DNA from: Persicaria tinctoria
Taxonomy: Eukaryota > Streptophyta > Magnoliopsida > Caryophyllales > Polygonaceae
Direction: 5' to 3'
Length of the DNA stretch: 64,000 bases
Assembly: GCA_037127255.1 (NCBI GenBank)
Contig: JBANSL010000013.1
Coordinates: 8,620,188-8,684,187, forward strand
Of the stretch, positions 54,176-64,000 are shown piece by piece (the first letter of the stretch is position 1; each line of letters starts with the position of its first letter). Under the pieces are notes generated by a model. That model saw nothing but the letters and a program-made list of their open reading frames with translations, made no database searches and was not told the DNA's origin. Both the position numbers and the translations under genes were made by a program.

Positions 54176-55225
54176 GAGGTCAAATATGAAGTCGTAGGAA
54201 TAATTCTCACTTATAACATCATTTTAGTTGCTTTTGATGTTGTAGTAATATTATTTAATGATTTTATGCATATTTACGTAGTTGTAGTATTGTATGCAAC
54301 AACATGCATGCTTCAGTTATATTCCTTCGAGTATACAAGAAGTCCAATTTATCGCAGTTTTGAATTTTCTGCTATATATCTGTTTTGCGCATTTGATTGA
54401 TGGTCTTTCAGGTGATGTCTTGTTGTCTTTTATGGTATTCTAACTTTATATTTAGTTAAGCAACTAGTTTGAATCGTTTTTTAGAAACTGCGCAACACCT
54501 TGCGTGTTTGGGCCACGTTGGCCACTGATGGCTGTGTCGATGAGACGACACCATGCATATATCATGGGACGAGGTGCATTCTATCCCCTAGACTAAGATA
54601 TGAGGAGTGATCGGAGGCGGGAGGATGACCATGGTTGTCTAGTCCTTCTTGAACCATGATGCTTAGGAGACTGTCATAGATTGTGGTGCTGAAATGGAGC
54701 CTTCGATGAAGTTGAATAACAATAATGTGGTGATCGGGTTGGTTAGTGATCGAGATAATGGGTTTTTTTTTTTGTAGAAATGGAGTGAGTGATATATATG
54801 GCTGGATGATATAGAGTAACTTATAACAAGAATGTCTTTTTATTGATTCATTTAATAACAGGGAAGTAAAATGATTGACATGGCATGATCCAGACTCCGT
54901 CATAAGAAACGGAGGCTTTGAAGGATTGCAATTTTTGTAACTAAAATCAAGAACTTCGAACCAAAAAGAGAAGTGAGAAGAAGAATAAGAGGAGGGGAAA
55001 CATTTCTTCTTCAATTGAATTGATCTCGGTTTGTTACAAAACAAACTATTTATACCACCCGGTTGAACAAAACAAGCCCAATCTTACTCCAATAGGCTTT
55101 TAGTGATGCAACGTGTATGATGAAGAATGAAGATGCTTCAAATTTAATGTGGTGATTAACTTACAACGAGAATATATATATATCACCTTGTCGATCGATC
55201 AATAGATATTTAAACGTCTTGCTAG
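54176..55225. other. Intergenic sequence, no gene recognised
   Basis: A long minus-strand frame (54562-55044, 160 codons) has no recognised motif and an S/H/L composition typical of noncoding DNA read through. It was not called. Confidence 0.5.
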
Positions 55226-55399
55226 CTACGAATTGTTGTGGTTTTGTGGGTATCCCGCCATTATGAGCTTCATTAATCGTGATCGATCACCAACGTCTTC
55301 TAGTTCTTGGCATCGTTGGCGAATCAAACAAGCTTTCATCACTTCGAGTTCGATTATGTGTTTGCGTGTTGGACGATGTTCTTCTTCAGTACTCTTCAT
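55226..55399 (-). CDS. Possible small protein or terminal exon, 57 residues
   Basis: Starts MKSTEEEHRPTRKHIIELEV and ends MAGYPQNHNNS. The composition is that of a soluble helical protein (QRCQELEDVGDRSRLMKLI) and differs from the surrounding sequence. It is not a recognised family. It could be the last exon of a gene whose other exons were lost. It was chosen over the overlapping plus-strand frame because of its charged, codon-like composition. Confidence 0.3.
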   Translation of the reverse strand: MKSTEEEHRPTRKHIIELEVMKACLIRQRCQELEDVGDRSRLMKLIMAGYPQNHNNS

Positions 55400-55449
55400 C
55401 TCCCCGTTTACAGATAGCGTTTTTTTTTCTTTTAATATACACACACATA

Positions 55450-56425
55450 TAACGTTAATATATGGGTCTTCAACCCTGAGTGGGCCTGAGGCGAGGGTCT
55501 ATTGGGCCTCACCTCAGGTCCGAGCCTCCTATTTAGCTAGGTTTAGTCCAAATATGTACAAATTAAGGGTTCGTTGATTTGTTAATTTTGTGTAAAAACA
55601 AGCTCAAGAAAGGAATCCCATTACCTACTCTCTAGGTAACGTCAGCTTCAACCAAAGGAGCCCTACGTACGACTATGCCAGCTGGGGTACGACACATTTC
55701 ACAGCGCCTTGTGACAACCTCTTTCTCAAAATACGACACATTTACACCACTCGTCAAAATTTGACTTGGTCAATCTTTCAGATTTACTCGATCGTCAACA
55801 TTGGAGCCGGATTTATATATAGACATATAGTGCGTGCATGTGTAGTGTACAACCCGACATTCCACACAATATTGTGCTGCAAAAGATGTGGCATAAAAAA
55901 ACGATTTTTTTAACTGTTTCGGGTAGATAAAGTTGAAATAATATATATGTTGAAGATGTATTAAGTGGGTTAATATGTTAAATGAAATGCTTCATAAATT
56001 TGTAAAATGTTTGATAACTCTAAATGATATAGCTTATATAAATTAGCTAATGAGAGAAGATAATGAATAGATTTTTTAATATAACAAGAAAAATTCTAAC
56101 ATAAAAATCCAAAAAATCAATTAAACTAAAATTTTATCTTTACCTCATTTAAAATATATATAGTATTAAAATCAAAATAAAACTAATTAAAGTAATTCAA
56201 CCTTTAGGAAATGTGGTAACAAAATGTTTTTTTTTTTTTTTTGCACATAAACCCAACAAAAAACACTACATATAATCATCAAAATTAAAATCAAATGCTC
56301 TGAAAAGCTATTTACGTTACCAAATAAAGTAAATAATTAAACAAGAAAAAGTTCGTGGTAGTAAGAATTGATATCACGTACAACTGTACAAGGCAATACG
56401 TACTTGAAGCTAGATCGAGTTGGTA
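55450..56425. other. Intergenic, mostly AT-rich, no gene seen
   Basis: Includes a small inverted repeat around gggcctgaggcg...cctcacctcagg (55480-55525) and a T run (56228-56243). Nothing else was recognised. Confidence 0.5.
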
Positions 56426-56429
56426 AAAT

Positions 56430-56619
56430 CTGTCCCGACTCGAGAATCAAATCTGACCCAATCGAACCTAGATCCGACCGAACTTCAAATATCCAGTGTT
56501 ATGCATAACTGTAACCCGAATCGTACCCAAGCTTGATCCATTTTGACCTGATACCCGAATGGACACAAACATAAACAAATCCGACCCGACCCATACTCAA
56601 CCCATCCTTCACCTAATCC
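56430..56619. repeat. cccga-rich tandem repeat, left part
   Basis: A unit containing ccagtgttatgcataac, acccgaatggacac and gacccgacccatac. The unit is interrupted by CACTA-C and resumes at 60789. Similar phrases at 60961-61200 (cctagtgtcatgcacaac, acccgaatggacacg) show a tandem array that existed before the insertion. Confidence 0.8.
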
Positions 56620-57043
56620 CACTACTACAATTAAGACCTATTGTGGCACTTTATTGCAGCGGTTAAGCTATTGAGGCGGTTTTTGCAGCGGTTTCATCTA
56701 TTGTGGCGGTTGGTGTGGCGGTTTTATCATAGATTATTGTAATATCTATTGTGGCGGTTTTAAAGAACCTAGTGTGGCGGTTTTTCAAGCTATGGTAGCG
56801 GTTTTCAGAAACACTTTTTACTAACCTATTGAAGCGGTTTTTATATCAAAAAAAATTATATTTTATTTGGGGCTCAGGTTTTATACCGTGTAGTCTAAAA
56901 AAAGATAAGAAGAAGAAGGGAGAGAGAGAGAGAAGGAAACCCTAATCGGGAGAAAGAGGAACGCTTGCAATCTCTCCCTCATACGTCTAACTCCTGATTT
57001 CCCTAATCGGAAAAAGATGAACACTTACAATCTCCCGTTGGTG

Positions 57044-58594
<1,551 letters not shown>

Positions 58595-59710
58595 TAAGTC
58601 AATTGTGAGATTTTTTTAATGTTATATATATTGGTTAGAATAAGGTGATATTTTTTTCCATTTGAAAGAGTATCAAGGTTACTTTATGTTTTCTTTCAAG
58701 CACTATAAATGTGGCAAATAAATGGAAAAATGTTGTATAAAGATTCTCGATGAAGGGAGCCAAGCTTTGGAACCCAGTGCTGCCGTTTTTCTTCTTACAC
58801 AATTTAGAGGGCTCTTTCTTTAAGCATTAACATGGAAAAGTAGAGATCAACTTGCCTTTTTTTTTTTTAAAAAAATATAAGTTATAATGGTATCAGGTAT
58901 ACATAATTCTCTACTCGAAATGTCATCTTGGTGTCTAACTGTCTATGGTTTCTTGGTATTTGGTGTAATCTTTAAGAAGCTGTCTAATTGAAATTTGAAA
59001 GACTTCTTGTACACGTATATTTCCCTATAATTTTTCGCTCGCTGCAGAAAGAGCCTGTTGGCAAGCAGATGAAACTATTGGGATCTGGAGTTTCTAAATC
59101 TTGAATAGAAGCAAGTTCAGCCAGTAGCGGCAGACCTTGAGAGAAAAACAATAAATCAACTAAACCTCCAAAAGACTATATCCATGTTAGAGCACGAAGG
59201 GGTCAATCTGCCGATTGCCATAGTCTTGCTGAATGAGTAAATTGTTTAACTCTCTGAAATTTTATGTACGTTAAGCATGTATTTTGTCAACTATTATGGC
59301 ATTTTTACTCTTAGTTGTTTCAAAAGATTTTTTTGAATTCGAGGGAAATTTTTAATGTTTAATATGTGATTGATTGTAGGTATATATAGGTTTATGAAAA
59401 GAATCTCACATTTCTAACTATTAGAATGCACCAAAGAATAGGGTGCATTATATTATTGTTCACAATCTCTCTTTAAGAAAAGAATAGGCATGCTAGGATG
59501 TTGGACAAAAAGGTTCAAGAAGCATCTCTCATACTTTGTTTGATCTTTTAAATATATTAATTGTTCGCATTTGTTCAACATTTTGATAAATGTATATACA
59601 TTTGCCCTTTCCCTTGTTAAGTATATAAGATGTTATCCACATGAGTATTTTATTTTGACTACTGCTTTTTTCGCAGAGGATCGATATTTGAGCAAAAAGT
59701 AACAAGTCAC

Positions 59711-59875
59711 AGACGAGCTGAATAAGAAAGATCAAGACATGAGAGACAGGAGCGTATTGCGCAGATTTTGCAAGAGCGCATACAGGAGAGGAAGATCAAG
59801 AGAAGATGCTTTTCTTTTTGAGATCAGAAGAGGGAAGATTAAACAAGCTGAAGGAAGAGGAAGAAGCTATCTAAC
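59711..59875 (+). pseudogene. Captured eIF3a-like fragment
   Basis: Pieces in two frames read DELNKKDQDMRD, RQERIAQILQERIQERKIKR and LRSEEGRLNKLKEEEEA. The charged helical pattern matches the central region of plant translation initiation factor 3 subunit A (RKQERE.KRK..F.LR.EEER...L.EEEEA). Two frame shifts are visible. Low-complexity charged sequence makes this less certain than the other captured pieces. Confidence 0.55.
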
Positions 59876-60019
59876 GTGAAGGTATGCTCTTCCTATACGT
59901 GAAGGTACTCCAAATGTCATGCCGTGTTTCTTATCGGGACTGGGTTGAGAGTTGATGGAATTGGTTTAGACTTTTAGATTAAGTTAATATGTGACACTTT
60001 CATTTTTTTTTTTACTTCA

Positions 60020-60240
60020 GGGAATGTTTTCCATAGCAAACTAATGTGCTCATGGACTATGATGCTCTCAAGGCTGTCCAGTCAGTAAGGTTTGGGGACT
60101 TCAGTTGTTATTGTCATGGTTAAATCAACTGATGTTATAGATGCAATTGCAAAGCTCTCCTACTTTTACAAGCATGAAAGTTGTGGACAATGTACCCCTT
60201 GTAGGGAAGGAACTGGAATACTGGATGGTTATGGATAATG
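60020..60240 (+). pseudogene. Captured complex I 51-kDa subunit (NDUFV1) fragment
   Basis: Reads TNVLMDYDALKAVQS, then after a 4-base insertion [28 protein letters not shown] and [14 protein letters not shown]. The [10 protein letters not shown] motif holds three of the four cysteine ligands of the N3 4Fe-4S cluster of the NADH-binding subunit of mitochondrial complex I. A frame shift and stop follow (the usual GWLWMIMERMKVG is scrambled). The parent is a nuclear gene, so this is not organellar DNA. Confidence 0.9.
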
Positions 60241-60788
60241 ATGAAAGTTGGGGCTAAGCATGAAAGCTGTCCAATACTTATTACATTATATTAGGAATTT
60301 ATGATTTGCAATTGGTCTCCTATACTTACTATACTTGCTATATACGATTTCTAAATGGCTTCAAGTTGAATTAGAATGCACCAAAAATAGGGTGCCCGTG
60401 CATTATACTATTTTTTTTTTGAAAAAATTATGGTTTTTTAGCCCGGGTGTTCTAAATCCGGGCTATTTGCATTTTTTTTTTATTTTGGGATCCAAAAACC
60501 GCCACATTAGAGAACTAAAGCGTTACAGTAGATAAAAAAAAATTGCCACAATAGCTCAGAAAAACCGCTACAGTAGGTATTCTATTGTGGCGGTTATAAT
60601 ACCTATTGTGACAGTTTTTAGCGTTTTTGAAAAACCGCCACAATAGATAGTGAAAATCGCTACAATAGACCTAATGCAACTCGAGCAACAGAAGCGGTCA
60701 AAAACCGCCACAATAGGCCTATTGTGGCGGTTTTTATACCTTTTGTGGCGGTTTTGAACCGCTACAAAAACCCTTAATTGTTGTAGTG

Positions 60789-61440
60789 TCCGAACAAGAC
60801 TCGACTCATGCATCCTTATACTTACCTTATTTTTTTTATTTTTAAACACTCTAATAATGTGAATTACATATAATTAGACCTAATATAAATAAATAAATAA
60901 ATTTTAATAGTCAATAATTAAGATAAAAAAAATTAAATAATCATCATTTTATAATAAAACTTAATCTGAACCCGAGCCTAGACTTGACCGAAACCCGAAA
61001 ACCTAGTGTCATGCACAACCCGAACCCGAGCTCAACCCATTTTGACCCGAAACCCGAATGGACACGAAAATAGACAAACTCGACCCGATCCATATTCGAC
61101 CCGACTCTTCCTAATTACTTTAATTTTCTTGTTTTTAAATACTCAAATATCGTGAATTACATATAATGAGACCTAATATACTAAATAAATGAAGTTTAAT
61201 AGTTAATAATTAAGATTAACAAAAAAACTTAATATGACTCAACTTGACCCAACTCGAACCCAACCCAACCTGAAATCCATTTGACGCGAACTTACCCAAC
61301 TTGAAAATTGACCCGACCCGACCAGAACCTGATCGAACATACTGTATACCCAACATATAACCTGATTCAATATATGACCAAACCCAAATGGATATACCCG
61401 AACTCAACCCGGACAACCGAATTGCCACCTCTACTCTCGC
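60789..61440. repeat. cccga-rich tandem repeat, right part
   Basis: Two further units (about 60792-61110 and 61110-61440) combine an AT-rich half (gtgaattacatataat.agacctaatata) with a cccgaacccga-rich half. The order of landmarks is the same in each unit. No coding content is called. Confidence 0.82.
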
Positions 61441-61673
61441 TATGCATTGCAACGGCCAATATTTCCAACGACGATTGGTCCCACGTACATTCATTAATTA
61501 ATGAAAGCCGTATATGATGAAAATGAATAGGAGAGAAAACCTTCAAACGTACACGAATGAATTGATTAATGGGTTATTTTGACAACTAACACCTTATGAA
61601 TATCTCATTAGCTAACTAGCACCCAAACAAAATTAATTAACTAACCTAACATCCTTCCTAAAATGACTATTAA

Positions 61674-61718
61674 GGTCAACGGTCAACCTGTTTGACCATT
61701 GACCGATCAACGTTGACC
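61674..61718. promoter_or_regulatory. Cluster of TTGAC(C) W-box-like motifs
   Basis: Five TTGACC or GGTCAA cores occur within 45 bp (ggtcaacggtcaacctgtt, tgaccattgacc, gttgacc), on both strands. TTGAC is the core of WRKY-factor binding sites. No gene start is adjacent, so the cluster may simply be repeat-derived. Confidence 0.4.
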
Positions 61719-61734
61719 AACTTATTCCGATTTT

Positions 61735-62620
61735 TTTTTGTGATGACATTTTTTTACCGTTTTGATTCCATTTTTTTTTATTACATTTAATTTTTGCTTT
61801 GATGCCACTTTTTAATGACATTTTTTTTTCAAACCTTGATGACATTTTTTGTGTACTGTGATGCCACGTCGATCATAGATGCCATTTTTTTTTACTATTG
61901 ACTACTGATGACACTTTTTTAAAGTCGATTTTTTGATGATATTTTTTTTACCGTGAAGCCATATTTTTCAAAGTACTGTTTTGATGACATTTTTTTTTCT
62001 TTAATGTGATGCAACCTTTTCAAATTAGTGTTTTGATGCCATTTTTCCTAATGTAATTATTTGATGCCACTTTTTTAATCGAATCGTTTGATGTCACTTT
62101 TCTTTTTAATTTAATCAATTGTATATCGATAAATTTTCATCAATTTTACTTTTATTCACTGATGACACGTTTGTGATTACATTTCATTGATGCAATCACT
62201 TGTGGTGACATGTTTATTATATTTTTATTCATTGATGACATTTGTGATTACACTTTATTAATCTCAATCATTTTTGATGACATTGTTGGTTGATGACATT
62301 TTTATTGATAATATTTTTATACAATTGATAGCGTATGAGCATAAAATTTGATTACACTTCATTGGTGACATTTTTATTGGTGACACATTTGAGATGACCC
62401 TAACTTTTATTCATTGATGACAAATTTGTGATTAAGTACACTTCATTGATTCAATCATTTGTGATAATATTTTTTGTTGATGACATTTTTATTATATTTT
62501 TATATAACTAATGACATATGACCAAACTTCATCGATGACTTGTATTCACTAATGACGTATTTATGATTACATTTCATTGATCTCAATTATTTGGGATGAC
62601 AATTTTATACAATTGATGCA
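61735..62620. repeat. Degenerate gatgacatttttt repeat field
   Basis: Some 25-30 copies of tgatgacattttt, tgatgccactttttt and similar words are spaced irregularly 15-50 bases apart, all in one orientation. The unit boundary is loose, unlike a normal minisatellite. No coding content is seen. Confidence 0.75.
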
Positions 62621-63139
62621 ATGAGACATCAATGCGAGAACAAATATAATAATCTATTAGGATTTTATTTTTTTACCTACCAAGAATCCAAGATTCAGTA
62701 TTATATTATAGTGGGTGAATGGGTTCAAAAGGTTACAGATTATTTTGTAAAAATTTAGAAAAATAGGGACCCCAAATGGAATTTTAGAACACAGCATCAA
62801 GGACTGAGGAATTTCATCATCAAATCCATGGACTCATTTCACAAACACAAAGATACGAATTTAATTGAGGAGTTTATCTCTCATTTTCATCAGCAAATGG
62901 TGACACAAGAGTTTAGGTAACAACAGATTATGTAATCAAAGAAATCTACAATACATGCTTGGTTTCCGGTTGTGTAGTATAATATCAAATGACCCTCTTC
63001 CTATTTTGCGAGAAGTGCCTCGGAAAATCCAGAATTTTATTGTAAGAAGCTGTTCCTGATGGCTTGATGACAGAAAAAATTAGAGCATGAGATTGTAACT
63101 GATGTTGAATTTTATTGTAAGAAGTGTAATGTGGGTTGT
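62621..63139. other. Intergenic sequence, no gene recognised
   Basis: AT-rich. The phrase tgaattttattgtaagaag occurs at 63030-63050 (variant) and 63105-63125, a small direct repeat just outside the ELM1 remnant. Confidence 0.5.
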
Positions 63140-63768
63140 CTATGGGAGCAGAATCCATCGCTTGTGCTGCAAGCGCTTGGTGTATCCTACTTGCAGCTTC
63201 AGATGTGTCGTTCAAGGGAGGATAACTCCAGCTTACTGCTATATGGGGAGATGACAGTCAAAATAAGAAATGCATTTATAAGGACAGCTTACAAGAACAT
63301 TCTTCAAGTATGCTGTCAACTGTTATGCAAGATCAGGACCATATTGACAGTGTCCTACGAGGAACATAAGATAAAATCAAATAGGCAACCAACATGAAGA
63401 GGATTTACAGAGAGATGCAGCATGTCAACAAGATTCATAGAAAGAAAACGCATTGTGAACTTTACTTGTTGGCCCACTAATGTTAACCATAAGCAAAGGC
63501 TTTGGTAAAGGAGCAAACTCTGGTTGCCATGTACTACCTGCATTATGAAGTGTAGAAGAATCAATTTGAAGCAAAGCTAACAGTAGCTGCCACAACAAGG
63601 GAGCAATTGTGTATACACTACATTTTTACCAGGAGGTTCAAGAGGAGTGAACCATGGCTGGAGAAACCGAGGCACTTGCTCTTGTGCTTGGAGTGTCAAT
63701 GGGTAGTAGTCATGACGAGGAGTAATAAACACGTCAAATCTGTCTAACTGTGTTCTTGGATGCTGAAT
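63140..63768 (-). pseudogene. ELM1: Mitochondrial fission protein ELM1 pseudogene fragment
   Basis: ELM1 acts at the mitochondrial outer surface in plants to recruit the dynamin DRP3. Exon pieces on the minus strand: IQHPRTQLDRFDVFITPRHD and YYPLTLQAQEQVPRFL (down from 63768, after a CAG acceptor), QIDSSTLHNAGSTWQPEFAP and LPKPLLMVNISGPT (to about 63466, with a GT donor), HCQYGPDLA, stop, QLTAYLKNVL (about 63295-63357), and SWSYPPLNDTSEAASRIHQA (from about 63233). About 100 residues normally between NVL and SWSYPP are missing. A one-base shift near the end precedes the original-looking stop (63140-63142). Introns are retained, so it is not a processed copy. The 5' portion may continue beyond the window. 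Confidence 0.85.
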
Positions 63769-64000
63769 CTGTATTTTTTATGCCGGTGCAAGAGCTTAAG
63801 GTCAGATAATGTCAGACCTTTGTGTGGGATAAAACTTGATTTTTAAGGTAAACAAGGAGTTCTATAAAATCTAGTGTACATATGCATATCCACCGTTGCA
63901 CAGTATTTTTAAGGTAAACAAAGACCAATTTAGCCACACATGATTCCAGAATTTGGAGCATAAAAAAAGGCCATAAGCCAAAAGAACACTAATTTTTAAG
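63769..64000. other. Window end, intron-like or intergenic sequence
   Basis: Follows the ELM1 acceptor on the minus strand and may be its upstream intron. The phrase tttttaaggtaaac occurs twice (63840-63853 and 63907-63920). Confidence 0.4.

Noticed and set aside
54562..55044. 160-codon minus-strand frame
   Set aside because: No recognised domain; composition resembles translated noncoding DNA.
60020..60240. Mitochondrial DNA insertion
   Set aside because: The NDUFV1-type subunit is nuclear encoded in plants, and the fragment sits within a CACTA element.

Overview
This window is nuclear DNA from a flowering plant, most likely a eudicot. It has spliced GT-AG genes, a malectin-like LRR receptor kinase family, Ty1/copia and Ty3 retrotransposons, L1-type LINEs, CACTA, hAT and Stowaway-like elements, and plant SINE-like modules. 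No prokaryotic, organellar or viral genome organisation is seen. Gene density is very low and most of the 64 kb is nested transposon.

One host gene appears intact. It is a 13-exon LRR receptor-like kinase at 39657-47167 (+), whose inferred exons sum to 2760 nt, an exact reading frame of 919 residues. Two decayed relatives lie upstream. Pseudogene A (about 637-3061) keeps only the last three exons and is split by a copia solo LTR. Pseudogene B (5160-8944) keeps parts of the last two exons and is split by a CACTA element. The locus is therefore a tandem receptor-kinase cluster being broken up by transposons. A minus-strand fragment of the mitochondrial fission gene ELM1 lies at the right edge (63140-63768).

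Layout: 1-3061 repeats and pseudogene A; 3430-5155 SINE-like and AT-rich sequence; 5160-8944 pseudogene B with CACTA-A; 9083-19021 copia element 1, whose 3' LTR is split by CACTA-B; 19583-22085 first copy of a 2.5-kb segmental repeat; 22086-30207 a minus-strand Ty3 fragment whose LTR is split by a young, pol-less Ty3 element (22927-29303); 30208-31572 3' end of another LTR element; 31573-34108 second copy of the segmental repeat, running into a longer L1 LINE (to about 36080); 36200-38741 small elements; 39657-47167 the receptor kinase; 47493-54170 copia element 2 with a Ty3 solo LTR inside; 56430-61440 a tandem repeat split by CACTA-C; 61674-62620 odd simple-repeat DNA; 63140-63768 ELM1 remnant.

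The most notable content is a set of three CACTA-type elements (5323-8654, 14101-18802, 56620-60788). Each has a 3-bp target duplication and its own family of subterminal repeats. None has a recognisable transposase. Two carry exon fragments of unrelated host genes: O-fucosyltransferase, UBP12-type deubiquitinase and an isoamylase-like piece in CACTA-B; a ubiquitin-conjugating enzyme, an eIF3a-like piece and the complex I 51-kDa subunit in CACTA-C. These are Pack-CACTA elements. Target-site duplications were found by eye for most insertions, which allows a relative order of events to be read. Family names come from recognised motifs, not database searches.
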